Shown one piece after another: positions 20,955 to 34,925 of a DNA stretch of 64,000 bases. The notes below the pieces were generated by a model. It saw nothing but the letters and a program-made list of their open reading frames with translations. It was not told the DNA's origin and searched no databases. Position 1 is the stretch's first letter. Each line of letters opens with the position of its first letter. Location of the stretch: assembly GCA_013388985.1 (NCBI GenBank), contig JACAEF010000013.1, positions 27,711 through 91,710 of the forward strand, read 5' to 3'. Both the position numbers and the translations under genes were made by a program. This DNA is from Rhodocyclaceae bacterium (lineage in GTDB: Bacteria; Pseudomonadota; Gammaproteobacteria; Burkholderiales; Rhodocyclaceae).

Positions 20955-22024
20955 GCGGCATGCCTCTCATACCAGGGCTGCGTCGCATTGACGAGCTTGA
21001 CGACCAGTAGCATCACCGGCACCTCGATCAGCACGCCGACCACGGTGGCGAGCGCCGCGCCGGATTCGAAGCCGAACAGCGAGATCGCCGCGGCCACCGC
21101 GAGTTCAAAGAAGTTCGAGGCGCCGATCAGCGCCGAGGGGCAGGCGACGCTGTGCTTTTCGCCCACGACGCGGTTGAGCCAGTAGGCGAGCGCCGAGTTG
21201 AAGATTACCTGGATCAGGATCGGGATCGCCAGCAGCAGGATGACGAGCGGCTGCTCGATGATCGCCTGGCCCTGGAAGGCAAACAGCAGCACCAGCGTGG
21301 CCAAGAGCGCCGCGATCGACCACGGGCCGATTCTCGCCATCACCGCGTCGAAATGCGCCTGGCCTTTTTTCAGCAGCCGCTTGCGCCAGGCCTGCGCGAG
21401 CGCCAGCGGGATGACGATGTAGAGCACGACCGAAGTGAGCAGCGTGTCCCAGGGCACGGTGATCGCCGAGATGCCGAGCAGCAGGCCGACGATCGGCGCG
21501 AAGGCGAACACCATGATCGTGTCGTTTACGGCCACCTGCGAAAGCGTGAACAGTGGATCGCCATTGGAGAGACGGCTCCAGACGAACACCATCGCCGTGC
21601 ACGGCGCGGCGGCGAGCAGGATCAGGCCGGCGACGTAGCCATCGAGCTGATCGGCGGGCAAGAGCGGTGCGAACAGATGGCGCACGAACAGCCAGCCGAG
21701 GAAGGCCATCGAGAACGGCTTGACCAGCCAGTTGACGAACAGCGTCACGCCGATGCCTTTGACATGTGCCTTAACTTCATGCAGCGCGCCGAAATCGACC
21801 TTGACCAGCATCGGGATGATCATCACCCAGATCAACAGGCCGACCGGAATGTTGACCTGCGCGATCTCCATGCGGCCGAGCGCCTGGAAGGGCGCAGGCA
21901 GCAGCTGGCCGAGCGCGATGCCAATGAGGATGCAGAGGAACACCCAGACCGTCAGGTAGCGCTCGAAGGTCGACAGCGGCGCGCCGGCGGCACGCCTGGT
22001 GGTGACTTCGCATTGGGCCGACAT
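20951..22024 (-). CDS. ACR3-type arsenite efflux permease
   Basis: APCTAMVFVWSRLSNGDPLFTLSQVAVND. Confidence 0.92.
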   Translation of the reverse strand: MSAQCEVTTRRAAGAPLSTFERYLTVWVFLCILIGIALGQLLPAPFQALGRMEIAQVNIPVGLLIWVMIIPMLVKVDFGALHEVKAHVKGIGVTLFVNWLVKPFSMAFLGWLFVRHLFAPLLPADQLDGYVAGLILLAAAPCTAMVFVWSRLSNGDPLFTLSQVAVNDTIMVFAFAPIVGLLLGISAITVPWDTLLTSVVLYIVIPLALAQAWRKRLLKKGQAHFDAVMARIGPWSIAALLATLVLLFAFQGQAIIEQPLVILLLAIPILIQVIFNSALAYWLNRVVGEKHSVACPSALIGASNFFELAVAAAISLFGFESGAALATVVGVLIEVPVMLLVVKLVNATQPWYERHAA

Positions 22025-22026
22025 GC

Positions 22027-22512
22027 TTACTCGTCCTCGTGGATGCGACGGGCGGCGGCGACGATCGCATCTGGCGTCATGCTTTCCAGCGGCAAGGCGA
22101 GAAAGGCCTCGATGCGTTTCCTGAGCGACTGGTAGGCCTGCTCGAAGGCCTCGCGGCGCGCTGCGAGCGGCTCGACATGCGCAGGGTCGGGGATGCCCCA
22201 ATGCGCAGTGGTCGGATGGCCCGGCCAGACCGGACAAGCTTCGTTGGCGGCGTTGTCGCAGACGGTGAAGATGAAGTCGATCGTTGGCGCCCCCGGCGCG
22301 GCGAACTCGTCCCACGACTTGCTGCGCGCGCCCACGCTGGGGACGCCGTGCTTCTTTAGCGTTTCGAGCGCGACGGGATTGACTTGTCCCGTCGGCTTGC
22401 TGCCCGCGGAATAGGCTTTCACACGGCCTTGGCCGAGGTGGTTGAACAACATCTCGCCGAGGATCGAGCGGGCCGAGTTGCCGGTACAGAGAACGAGAAC
22501 GTTGAAAGGCAT
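22027..22512 (-). CDS. arsC: Arsenate reductase, LMW-PTP type
   Basis: VLVLCTGNSARSILGEMLFNH. Confidence 0.9.
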   Translation of the reverse strand: MPFNVLVLCTGNSARSILGEMLFNHLGQGRVKAYSAGSKPTGQVNPVALETLKKHGVPSVGARSKSWDEFAAPGAPTIDFIFTVCDNAANEACPVWPGHPTTAHWGIPDPAHVEPLAARREAFEQAYQSLRKRIEAFLALPLESMTPDAIVAAARRIHEDE

Positions 22513-22522
22513 CGAAAACTCC

Positions 22523-22876
22523 TTAGGCGGCCTTCTTGGCACGGCGTTTGGCCGTGGTTGATGCCGCGACGGTTTTCGGCAGACAGGCCATAGCACCGTG
22601 GCAGCAATTTTCGGTCAGATAGGCGATCAAATCGTCCATCGCCGCAAAGTCGGCCGCGTAATAGATGTAGCGACCTTCCTGCCGCGCGGAGACCAGGCCG
22701 GAGCGGGCGAGCTGGGCGATGTGAAAGGAGAGCGTCGGCGCGGCCAGCCCCAGTGTCCCGGCTATGGCACCGGCATTGAGCCCATCCTCCCCGGCCTCGA
22801 CGAGCAGGCGGAAGATCGCCAGGCGTGTCTCCTGCGCGAGCGCAGCCAAGGCGGCAACGACCGCCGCGGCTTTCAT
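22523..22876 (-). CDS. arsR: ArsR-family regulator
   Basis: ALAQETRLAIFRLLVEAG with winged helix. Confidence 0.9.
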   Translation of the reverse strand: MKAAAVVAALAALAQETRLAIFRLLVEAGEDGLNAGAIAGTLGLAAPTLSFHIAQLARSGLVSARQEGRYIYYAADFAAMDDLIAYLTENCCHGAMACLPKTVAASTTAKRRAKKAA

Positions 22877-22944
22877 TTCATCATTTCCATAATCATTGAA
22901 ACATTTTAACGGAAAGCACGGCTTCGGCAAGCTTGCTGCAAAAA

Positions 22945-22963
22945 TCGGCGCTAGCGGAACGGC
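22945..22963 (+). repeat. Dispersed repeat copy 7, arsR-cytochrome intergenic
   Basis: TCGGCGCT-AGCGGA-ACGGC. Confidence 0.92.
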
Positions 22964-23088
22964 ACTCCGGCGAGGCACCATGCCGGAACCAGGACGGAGC
23001 GCCACACAAGCGGGGCCGATTCGCAGATAATTCGCTGCTCGGGCCGTTCGGTCCGACGTTTCGCGACGATTTCCGGAAAGGGATAGGC

Positions 23089-23520
23089 ATGATGCAAAAA
23101 CGTTGCTCCCGACTGCTCGCGATTGCTGGACTGGCGATCCTTCCCGCGCTGGTGTCGGCGATGGGCAGCCGGCCGCAAAGCAATGACGAGGAAGCCGCCA
23201 ACCTGCGCATCCAGCCGGTTGCCAAAGTGCGGCTCGCACCGCCGACCGCTTCGGGGGCGGCGACGGGCAGCCGCAGCGGCGAAGAGCTTTACAAGGCCGT
23301 TTGTAGCGCCTGCCATGAAACAGGGGTCGCCGGCGCGCCGAAAGCCGGCGACAAGACGGCTTGGGGTCCGCGCATCGCGCAGGGTTTCGATGCGCTCGTC
23401 GCTTCCGCGAAGGCTGGCAAGGGAGCGATGCCCCCCAAAGGAGGCTCCGACGCGACGGATGAAGAACTCGCGCGTGCGGTGGCATACCTCGCCAACAAGG
23501 CCGGCGCCAACTTCAAGTGA
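23089..23520 (+). CDS. Cytochrome c5-like protein
   Basis: Signal peptide and CSACHETGVAGAPKAGD. Confidence 0.88.
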   Translation: MMQKRCSRLLAIAGLAILPALVSAMGSRPQSNDEEAANLRIQPVAKVRLAPPTASGAATGSRSGEELYKAVCSACHETGVAGAPKAGDKTAWGPRIAQGFDALVASAKAGKGAMPPKGGSDATDEELARAVAYLANKAGANFK

Positions 23521-23592
23521 GAGACCCGCCGCCCGCCCTTCCTCGGGGCGGTTGCCGGCGGTCCGCCATCCCCGATCGCCGCTGGGCGGGAA

Positions 23593-27172
<3,580 letters not shown>

Positions 27173-27205
27173 CTTGATAACCCCTTAGTGATGATGTTGA
27201 GGGAT

Positions 27206-27347
27206 GGGCGATTCTGTGGATGCGCAGTTTAAGTCCATGTGGGACAAGGAATTGTTCCTTTGCAGCGAATCGTGGATAAGAGTGTGGACTGCTGTGGATG
27301 CCTGTGGAAGGAAACCGGATGAGAATGAGGCGGTAAAGTTATTCACA
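27206..27347. other. DnaA-box cluster between dnaA and dnaN (candidate origin half)
   Basis: TTATTCACA at 27339-27347, TTATCCACG on - strand at 27271-27279, several TGTGGAT motifs. Confidence 0.55.
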
Positions 27348-27386
27348 TTCTTTCCCAAGCTTGTTCATGGTGGCGCTGTGAGTCTT

Positions 27387-28775
27387 TCAGCCTTTGATGG
27401 TCTGTGAGAGCACGAGCAGATCCTTGTTGAGGAGGCTGTCTTTGTTGCGCAATTCGGCGATCGTCCGGCAGGCGTGCAGCACCGTCGTATGGTCGCGGCC
27501 GCCGAAGGCTTCGCCGATTTCCGGCAGGCTGTGGGGCGTCAGGTCACGCGCCAGCCACATCGCCACCTGGCGAGGCCGGGCGATGGCGCGGGTGCGCTTT
27601 TTCGAATACATGTCGGCGACCTTGATCTTGAAGTAGTCGGCGACGGTCTTCTGGATCAGTTCGAGAGTGATCTGGCGGTTGTGGGCGCCGAGGATGTCTT
27701 TGAGGGCTTCCTTGGCGAGTTCGAGATTGATCTCGCGGTTGTGAAAGCGCGCGAAGGCGAGTACTTTCTTGAGTGCGCCTTCCAGCTCGCGGACATTCGA
27801 GCGCAGGTTCTTGGCGATCAGGAAGGCGACGTCGTCGCCAAGCTCGATCGACTCGCTGGCGGCCTTCTTCTTCAGGATCGCGACGCGCATCTCCAGCTCG
27901 GGGGGTTCGATCTGGACGGTGAGCCCCCAGTCGAAGCGGGAGATCAACCGTTCTTCGAGACCCTGGATGTCCTTGGGATAGGTATCGCAAGTGATGACGA
28001 TCTGTTTCTTGGCTTCGACCAGGGCATTGAAGACGTAGAAAAATTCTTCCTGCGTGCGCGCCTTGCCGTTGAAGAACTGGATGTCGTCGATCAGCAGGAC
28101 GTCGAGCGAACGGTAGGTGCGCTTGAAGGTATCGAAGGATTTTTGCTGGTAGGCGCGGATCACGTCGGAGTAATAATCTTCCGCGTGGATGTAGCGGATG
28201 ACCTTGTTGGGGGCATGGCGCAAAACCTCATTGCCCAGCGCATGGACAAGGTGAGTCTTGCCCAGGCCGACGCCGCCATAGATGAACAGCGGGTTGTAGG
28301 AGGCGCCCGGGTTCATCGCCACCTGTTGGGCGGCGGCACGGGCCAGGTCGTTGGAGCGGCCGGTCACCAACGTATTGAAAGTGAAATCCGGATTCAGGCG
28401 GGTGCGACCGTATTCGGGCAGATTGACCGGATCGGTGAATTTTTCACTGCTTTGCGCTGCCTCCTCCTTGCTGGGCAGGATGGCAATGTCTTCGGCCGCC
28501 TTGCCGGCAGGTTCCTGCAGCAGGCCGGTGGGGGTTTCGTCCAGCGCGAGATCGATCGTGATCGGCTCGGGAAAGTATTCCCGGGAAAATGCCTCGACGC
28601 GATCGAGATAGCGCTCGCGCACCCAGCGCAGGATGAAGCCATTCGGGGCGAGAAGACGCAACCGCCGCTCGGCATCGTCGGTCTCGACGCGCAGCGATTT
28701 GATCCACGCATTGAATTGCTGTGCCGGCAGCTCGCTCTCGAAGCGCGCCAGGCAGTCCGCCCAGAACTGTTTCAT
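27387..28775 (-). CDS. dnaA: Replication initiator DnaA
   Basis: [34 protein letters not shown]. Confidence 0.98.
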   Translation of the reverse strand: MKQFWADCLARFESELPAQQFNAWIKSLRVETDDAERRLRLLAPNGFILRWVRERYLDRVEAFSREYFPEPITIDLALDETPTGLLQEPAGKAAEDIAILPSKEEAAQSSEKFTDPVNLPEYGRTRLNPDFTFNTLVTGRSNDLARAAAQQVAMNPGASYNPLFIYGGVGLGKTHLVHALGNEVLRHAPNKVIRYIHAEDYYSDVIRAYQQKSFDTFKRTYRSLDVLLIDDIQFFNGKARTQEEFFYVFNALVEAKKQIVITCDTYPKDIQGLEERLISRFDWGLTVQIEPPELEMRVAILKKKAASESIELGDDVAFLIAKNLRSNVRELEGALKKVLAFARFHNREINLELAKEALKDILGAHNRQITLELIQKTVADYFKIKVADMYSKKRTRAIARPRQVAMWLARDLTPHSLPEIGEAFGGRDHTTVLHACRTIAELRNKDSLLNKDLLVLSQTIKG

Positions 28776-28897
28776 TCAACCTTATGAATTAATTGATTAT
28801 TTTACAGACGAGTGCAGGATTGGCGGAAATGTTGAAGTCATTGCGACCTTCACTTCCCGATCCCCTTCGCTTGCGATTCTAACCAAATCAGGGCAGG

Positions 28898-28906
28898 TTA
28901 TCCACA
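28898..28906 (+). promoter_or_regulatory. Perfect DnaA box TTATCCACA
   Basis: Exact consensus in the dnaA-rpmH gap, next to an AT-rich stretch near 28785-28805. Confidence 0.75.
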
Positions 28907-28958
28907 ACCCTGACGAAGCGCGAAACAGGCCAGCCGGATCGTATCCTGACCGAATCCC

Positions 28959-28988
28959 TTGACAAGGCCCTATATAACGGGTTGTAAT
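28959..28988 (+). promoter_or_regulatory. Candidate sigma-70 promoter for rpmH
   Basis: TTGACA at 28959-28964, 17-18 bp spacer, TTGTAAT. Confidence 0.5.
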
Positions 28989-29018
28989 ACAGGGCTTTTT
29001 TCAGCCAAGGATGCCGAC

Positions 29019-29153
29019 ATGAAACGTACCTATCAACCTTCCGTGGTGCGCCGCAAGCGCACGCATGGCTTCCTCGTCCGTTCCCGCACCCGTGGCGGCC
29101 GCGCCGTGCTGCGTGCCCGTCGCGCCAAGGGCCGTCATCGTCTGGCTGTCTGA
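29019..29153 (+). CDS. rpmH: Ribosomal protein L34
   Basis: [24 protein letters not shown]. Confidence 0.98.
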   Translation: MKRTYQPSVVRRKRTHGFLVRSRTRGGRAVLRARRAKGRHRLAV

Positions 29154-29159
29154 TCACGC

Positions 29160-29579
29160 TTGAACAGCCGCGGCCCGGTTGCCGATTCCGGCCGGTTGGG
29201 TTTCGGTCGGGCTTTTCGTCTGCTCAGGCCGCAGGAATTCGCCGCGGTATTTTCCGCCCGCCGGACATCGCGGGGCACCCGTTTCGTCCTGCACTACAAG
29301 GAAAACGGATTGCCCCATCCGCGCTTGGGGCTCGTGATTCCGAAAAAACTGGCGCGCACCGCGGTGCTGCGTAATGCGATCAAGCGTCAGGCGCGCGAGG
29401 CTTTCCGTCTGAACCGGCCCGGCTTGCCGGCATTCGACCTGGTCCTGCGCCTGGTGCAGCCGGTGACGCTGGGGGAGAAGTCGGACTGGCGCGTTGAAAT
29501 CGGCGAGCTGTTCGGGCGGTTCGTCACCGCCGGGCACAAAAAGCCGGTCGCGGACGGCCGGGAAGGAAATTCCGCGTGA
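29160..29579 (+). CDS. rnpA: RNase P protein component
   Basis: [32 protein letters not shown] start. Confidence 0.95.
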   Translation: MNSRGPVADSGRLGFGRAFRLLRPQEFAAVFSARRTSRGTRFVLHYKENGLPHPRLGLVIPKKLARTAVLRNAIKRQAREAFRLNRPGLPAFDLVLRLVQPVTLGEKSDWRVEIGELFGRFVTAGHKKPVADGREGNSA

Positions 29580-29797
29580 AACGTCTGCTGGCTCTGCCGT
29601 TGATCTGGCTGGTACGCGCCTATCAGCTGTTCATCAGCCCCTTCTTCCCCCCCTCCTGCCGGTTTCATCCGACCTGTTCGTACTATGCGATCGAAGCGCT
29701 CGAAAAGCACGGGCCATTGCGTGGCGGCTGGCTGGCGGTGCGTCGGGTTTTGCGCTGCCATCCCTGGCATCCGGGCGGACACGATCCGGTGCCGTAG
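29576..29797 (+). CDS. yidD: Membrane protein insertion efficiency factor YidD
   Basis: [27 protein letters not shown]. Confidence 0.96.
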   Translation: MKRLLALPLIWLVRAYQLFISPFFPPSCRFHPTCSYYAIEALEKHGPLRGGWLAVRRVLRCHPWHPGGHDPVP

Positions 29798-29833
29798 AAT
29801 GACGCTCCTTTTCCGTCGTAGTCTTCACCGATC

Positions 29834-31465
29834 ATGGACACTCAACGCCTGATACTGCTGCTGGTCTTCCTGTTCTCCTGCATGATGTTGTGGGAGGCTT
29901 GGCAGCGCAAGGACATGCCGCCGCCCGTGACGGCGACCCAGCAGGCTTCTGCCATTCCGGCGGCCGGCAGCGCAGCCGGCGCCGCCTCCGGGAGTGCCGT
30001 TCCGCCAGCGCCGACTTCTGCGGCCACCTTACCGGCTGCGCAAAACGTCCCAGCCGCGCAAGCCATGGTGATGAAAGTGCGCACCGATCTGGTCGAAGCG
30101 GAAATCTCTTCCCAAGGGGGCGATCTGGTGCGCCTGGAACTGCTCAGGCATCAGGCGCACGACAGCCGCGACCGGCATTTCGTGCTGATCGACCCGGCGC
30201 ATGCCTATGCGGCCCAGTCGGGCCTGATCGGCCCGGGGCTGCCGAATCACAAGTCCGTATGGACGCTGCCGGCCCAGGCAATGACGCTCAAGGACGGCGA
30301 GGAGGCGCTGCGGGTCTCCCTCGAAGCGCCGATCGAAGGGGGCGGCAAGGTGGTCAAGACTTATGTCTTCAAGCGCGGCAGCTATCTGATCGACGTCCAA
30401 TACCAGTTCGTCGATGCCCAGCCGCCGGCCGGCGCCCATGCGTATTTCCAGTTGGTGCGCAACGATACGCCGCCCGAGGGGACGGGCGGGGGAATGTCGG
30501 CCTCCACCTTCACCGGAGCAGCGTTCTATACCGAACAGGACAAGTTCAAGAAGATCGATTTCAAGGCCTTCGGCGAAAAGGGCAAATATCCCACCACCGC
30601 CGACAACGGCTGGGTCGCTCTGGTGCAGCATTACTTCGTTTCCGCCTGGATCCCGGCCAATGGTCCGCGGGAATATTTCACCCGCAAGCTGGACGGCAAT
30701 CTTTATGCCGCCGGGGTCATCCTGCCGCTTTCCGGCCCGACGCTGACAGTGCCTTTGTATGCCGGTCCGCAGGAACAGGACAAGCTGGAGAAGATCGCGC
30801 CAGGGCTTGAGCTGGTGGTCGATTACGGCTGGCTTACCTTCATCGCCGCGCCGCTCTTTTGGGTGCTGCAGTGGATCCACAAGCTGGTCGGCAACTGGGG
30901 CTGGGCGATCATCGTGTTGACGATCCTGATCAAGCTGATTTTCTTCCCGCTCTCCGCCGCCAGTTACAAGTCGATGGCAAAGATGCGCGTGCTGACGCCG
31001 AAGCTGATGAAGCTCAAGGAAACCTACGCCGACGACAAGCAGCGCATGAATCTGGAAATGATGGAGCTCTACAAGCGCGAGAAGGTGAATCCCCTGGGCG
31101 GCTGCCTGCCGATCCTGGTGCAGATTCCCGTCTTCATCGCGCTCTACTGGGTGCTGCTCGGCACCGTCGAGCTGCGTGGCGCGCCCTGGCTGGGCTGGAT
31201 CACCGATCTGTCGGTGAAGGACCCCTACTATGTGCTGCCGATCATCATGGGCATTTCGATGTTCGTGCAAACCAAGCTCAATCCGACGCCGCCGGACCCG
31301 ATCCAGGCAAAGGTCATGCTGTGGATGCCGATCGTGTTCACCGGCATGTTCCTGTTCTTCCCGGCCGGCCTGGTGCTTTACTGGACGGTGAACAACATCC
31401 TGTCGATCGCCCAGCAGTGGCAGGTCAACCGGATGATCGAGGCCAGTGGCCTCAAAGCGCACTGA
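29834..31465 (+). CDS. yidC: Membrane protein insertase YidC
   Basis: C-terminal insertase domain, [23 protein letters not shown]. Confidence 0.97.
   Translation: MDTQRLILLLVFLFSCMMLWEAWQRKDMPPPVTATQQASAIPAAGSAAGAASGSAVPPAPTSAATLPAAQNVPAAQAMVMKVRTDLVEAEISSQGGDLVRLELLRHQAHDSRDRHFVLIDPAHAYAAQSGLIGPGLPNHKSVWTLPAQAMTLKDGEEALRVSLEAPIEGGGKVVKTYVFKRGSYLIDVQYQFVDAQPPAGAHAYFQLVRNDTPPEGTGGGMSASTFTGAAFYTEQDKFKKIDFKAFGEKGKYPTTADNGWVALVQHYFVSAWIPANGPREYFTRKLDGNLYAAGVILPLSGPTLTVPLYAGPQEQDKLEKIAPGLELVVDYGWLTFIAAPLFWVLQWIHKLVGNWGWAIIVLTILIKLIFFPLSAASYKSMAKMRVLTPKLMKLKETYADDKQRMNLEMMELYKREKVNPLGGCLPILVQIPVFIALYWVLLGTVELRGAPWLGWITDLSVKDPYYVLPIIMGISMFVQTKLNPTPPDPIQAKVMLWMPIVFTGMFLFFPAGLVLYWTVNNILSIAQQWQVNRMIEASGLKAH
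29996..30014 (-). repeat. Dispersed repeat copy 8, in frame in yidC
   Basis: TCGGCGCT-GGCGGA-ACGGC on - strand. Confidence 0.92.
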
Positions 31466-32801
31466 CACGATCGCCGCGATCGCCACGCCGCCCGGCCGTG
31501 GCGGGATCGGCGTGGTGCGCGTCTCCGGCCATGGCCTGCTGTCGCTGGCCTCTCGGCTTACCGGCAAGCCCGCAGAGCGCATCTCGCCGCGTCGCGCCTT
31601 GCTGGCGGATTTTCTCGCCGCCGATGGCGGCTTGCTCGACCAGGGGCTGCTGATCTATTTCCCGGCACCGCATTCCTTCACCGGCGAGGACGTGCTCGAA
31701 CTCCACGGCCACGGCGGCCCGGTAGTGATGCACACCTTGCTGACGCGCTGCCTCGAACTGGGCGCGCGGCTCGCCGAACCGGGGGAGCTTTCCCGGCGCG
31801 CATTCGAGAATGAAAAGATCGATCTCGCCCAGGCCGAGGCCATCGCCGACCTGATCGAGGCGGCCTCGGCGCAGGCGGCGCGCGCCGCGCTGCGTTCGCT
31901 GTCGGGCGAGTTTTCTCATGCCGTGCGAGCACTCACTGACGGCCTGATCGAGCTCAGGAGCCTGATCGAGGCGACGCTCGATTTTCCCGAGGAGGAGCTC
32001 GATCCGCTCGCCGACACCGACATCGTGCCGCGGCTGGAAGCGCTGCGCGCCGATCTGGCCCGTCTGCGCACGCGGGCACGCGAGGGCAGCGTGCTGCGTT
32101 CCGGGCTGACGGTAGTGCTCGCCGGATTGCCGAACGTCGGCAAATCCTCGCTGCTCAACCGGCTTGCCGGTGAAGAGCGCGCGATCGTCACCGACATCGC
32201 CGGCACGACGCGCGACGCGGTGCGCGAGACGATCCTGGTCGAGGGCATCCCCCTGCACATCATCGATACCGCGGGCCTGCGCGAGACCGAGGATGCGGTC
32301 GAGAAGATCGGCATCGCGCGCACCTGGCAGGAGATCGCCAAAGCCGACGCGATCCTGCAGATCGTCGATGCCCGCTGCGGCATCACGCCGGCCGACCGGG
32401 CGATCGCTGCGCAGCTGCCGACCGGTATCGAGCGGATCGTGATCGAAAACAAATGCGACCTCGCCCAGCGGCCGCCCGGCCGGCAGGTCGTCGATGGCGT
32501 CGTTCATCTCGTGCTGTCGGCAAAGCGGGGGGAGGGTATCGCACTGCTGCACGACGAACTGCTGCGCATCGCCGGCTGGCACGGCCATGGCGAGGACGTC
32601 CTGCTGGCGCGGGCACGCCACCTCGAAGCGCTGGCGGAAGCGGAAACGCATCTCGCCGCGGCGCATGATGAACTGCGCCAGCTCGAGCTGGCGGCCGAGG
32701 AGCTGCGCCTGGCCCAACGAGCATTATCGGCCATCACCGGCGAATTCACCGCCGACGACCTCCTGGGCGTGATCTTCAGCCGCTTTTGCATCGGCAAGTG
32801 A
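31446..32801 (+). CDS. mnmE: tRNA modification GTPase MnmE
   Basis: [32 protein letters not shown]-terminal FCIGK; GTG start. Confidence 0.97.
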   Translation: MASKRTDTIAAIATPPGRGGIGVVRVSGHGLLSLASRLTGKPAERISPRRALLADFLAADGGLLDQGLLIYFPAPHSFTGEDVLELHGHGGPVVMHTLLTRCLELGARLAEPGELSRRAFENEKIDLAQAEAIADLIEAASAQAARAALRSLSGEFSHAVRALTDGLIELRSLIEATLDFPEEELDPLADTDIVPRLEALRADLARLRTRAREGSVLRSGLTVVLAGLPNVGKSSLLNRLAGEERAIVTDIAGTTRDAVRETILVEGIPLHIIDTAGLRETEDAVEKIGIARTWQEIAKADAILQIVDARCGITPADRAIAAQLPTGIERIVIENKCDLAQRPPGRQVVDGVVHLVLSAKRGEGIALLHDELLRIAGWHGHGEDVLLARARHLEALAEAETHLAAAHDELRQLELAAEELRLAQRALSAITGEFTADDLLGVIFSRFCIGK

Positions 32802-32807
32802 GGAAAC

Positions 32808-32826
32808 TCGGCGCTGACGGGACGGC
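32808..32826 (+). repeat. Dispersed repeat copy 9, fills the mnmE-permease gap
   Basis: TCGGCGCT-GACGGG-ACGGC. Confidence 0.92.
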
Positions 32827-32832
32827 ACGGCG

Positions 32833-33615
32833 ATGATCGATTTCGATCCGTTCTGGCTCACATTGCTGCTCGCGGCATTTTTCGCCGGCTTCGTCGATGC
32901 GGTGGCGGGCGGTGGCGGGATGATCCAGGTCCCTGCGCTGTTCGCCGCGCTGCCTGGCGAGGCGCCGGCGACCCTGTTCGGCACCAACAAGGTGGCGTCG
33001 ATCTTCGGCACCTCATATGCCGCGCGGCGTTACGCCCGGGTGGTGGAGCTTCCCTGGCGGCTCGTGCTGCCCGCTGCGGGGGCGGCGTTCGTGTTTTCGT
33101 TCGTCGGCGCCGCGGTGGTGGCCTGGCTGCCGAGAGCAGTGGTGCGTCCGCTGGTGCTCATCCTGCTCGTGGCCGTCGCGGCTTACACCTGGACCCGGCC
33201 GGATTTCGGCGCAGCCAAACGCCCGCCCCGGCTGGCAGTGGAGCATCTTTTCATTGCGGCGGTTTCGGTCGGCGCCGTGCTGGGCTTCTATGACGGCTTC
33301 TTCGGGCCGGGGGCCGGCAGCTTCATGATCTTCGCCTTCGTGCGTCTGTTCGGCATGGATTTCCTGCACGCCTCGGCCAGCGCCAAGGTCATCAACGCCG
33401 CGACCAATGCCGGCGCCTTGCTGCTGTTCGCGCCTTCCGGCCACGTGCTCTGGGCGCTTGGTTTCGGCATGACGTTTTGCAACATCGCCGGATCGCGTTT
33501 TGGCAGCAAGCTGGCGATCCGGCACGGCAGCGGTTTCGTGCGGGTGGTGTTCCTGATCATGACCTCGTCGCTGATCGTGAAGATCGCTTGGGACACATTC
33601 GCCATCGGCGGCTGA
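32833..33615 (+). CDS. TauE/SafE-family permease
   Basis: FFAGFVDAVAGGGGMIQVPAL, GFYDGFFGPGAGSF. Confidence 0.9.
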   Translation: MIDFDPFWLTLLLAAFFAGFVDAVAGGGGMIQVPALFAALPGEAPATLFGTNKVASIFGTSYAARRYARVVELPWRLVLPAAGAAFVFSFVGAAVVAWLPRAVVRPLVLILLVAVAAYTWTRPDFGAAKRPPRLAVEHLFIAAVSVGAVLGFYDGFFGPGAGSFMIFAFVRLFGMDFLHASASAKVINAATNAGALLLFAPSGHVLWALGFGMTFCNIAGSRFGSKLAIRHGSGFVRVVFLIMTSSLIVKIAWDTFAIGG

Positions 33616-33705
33616 AACCCTTCGGATTCATGGACGAACGGCCGTCGCGATGATAAATTGGGCAAGATTTTCGCCATCATTCACCAAAACTTTCGGGAGG
33701 AGCCC

Positions 33706-34857
33706 ATGAAGTTGCACAAACCGTCTTTGCTGGCGCTGGCATTCGCAGCCGGACTGGCTGGCCAGGCATTCGCGGACATCAATGTCGGAGTGGTGGTCTC
33801 GGCCACCGGCCCGGCGGCCTCGCTCGGCATTCCGGAAAAGAACACCATCGCCCTGATGCCGACTTCGATCGGCGGCGAGAAAGTGAATTACATCGTCCTC
33901 GACGATGCGTCCGATACCACCACCGCGGTGAAGGACACCCGCAAGCTCTTGACCGAGGACAAGGTGGATGTGATCGTCGGCTCCACGATCACGCCGAATT
34001 CGCTGGCGATGATCGACGTCGTCGCCGAGGCCGAGACGCCGATGATCTCGATGGCAGCATCGGCGCGCATCGTCGATACCAGCAACCCGAAAGTCAAATG
34101 GGTGTTCAAGACGCCGCAGAACGACATCCAGATGTCGACGGCGATCGTCGAGCACATGACCAGCGCCGGTATCAAGACCGTCGCCTTCATCGGCTTCGCC
34201 GACGCCTACGGCGAGGGCTGGTTTCAGGAATTCTCGAAAATCGCCGAGGCGCGTAAATTGCAGATCGTCGCCAACGAGCGCTACAACCGCAACGACACCT
34301 CGGTGACCGGTCAGGTGCTGAAGATCATCGCCGCCAAGCCGGATGCGGTGCTGATCGCCGGTTCGGGCACGCCGGCCGCGCTGCCGCAGAAGACGCTGAA
34401 GGAGAAAGGCTACAAGGGCGCTTTCTATCAGACGCACGGCGTGGCCAACAAGGATTTCCTGCGCGTCTGCGGCAAGGATTGTGAAGGCACCTTGCTGCCG
34501 GCTGGTCCGGTGCTGGTCGCCGCGCAACTGCCGGACAGCAACCCGATCAAGAAGGTGGCCCTCGACTATGTGACCAAATATGAGGCGGCGCATGGCAAGG
34601 GCAGCGCCTCGACCTTCGGCGCGCACGCCTGGGATGCCGGCATCCTGCTGCAGCACGCCGTGCCGGTGGCTCTCAAGAAGGCCAAGCCCGGCACGAAGGA
34701 GTTCAAGGCGGCGCTGCGTGATGCGCTGGAAGGGCTGAAGAACGTCACCGTCTCGCACGGCATCGTCAACATGTCACCGACCGACCATCTCGGCTTCGAT
34801 CAGCGCGCCCGCGTGATGGTGAAGATCGAGAATGGCGACTGGAAGTTGATCCAATAA
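33706..34857 (+). CDS. Branched-chain amino acid-type ABC substrate-binding protein
   Basis: Signal peptide and periplasmic ligand-binding fold, upstream of liv-type permeases. Confidence 0.9.
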   Translation: MKLHKPSLLALAFAAGLAGQAFADINVGVVVSATGPAASLGIPEKNTIALMPTSIGGEKVNYIVLDDASDTTTAVKDTRKLLTEDKVDVIVGSTITPNSLAMIDVVAEAETPMISMAASARIVDTSNPKVKWVFKTPQNDIQMSTAIVEHMTSAGIKTVAFIGFADAYGEGWFQEFSKIAEARKLQIVANERYNRNDTSVTGQVLKIIAAKPDAVLIAGSGTPAALPQKTLKEKGYKGAFYQTHGVANKDFLRVCGKDCEGTLLPAGPVLVAAQLPDSNPIKKVALDYVTKYEAAHGKGSASTFGAHAWDAGILLQHAVPVALKKAKPGTKEFKAALRDALEGLKNVTVSHGIVNMSPTDHLGFDQRARVMVKIENGDWKLIQ

Positions 34858-34876
34858 AATTCCGGTCATTGAAGTC

Positions 34877-34910
34877 AAGGGCGTCGGAAGCCTCCGGCGC
34901 CCTTGTCGTT
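34877..34910 (+). terminator. Hairpin between the binding protein and the first permease (terminator or attenuator)
   Basis: AAGGGCGTCGGAAGCCTCCGGCGCCCTT followed by GTCGTTT. Confidence 0.6.
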
Positions 34911-34925
34911 TGAAAGAATCGACCA

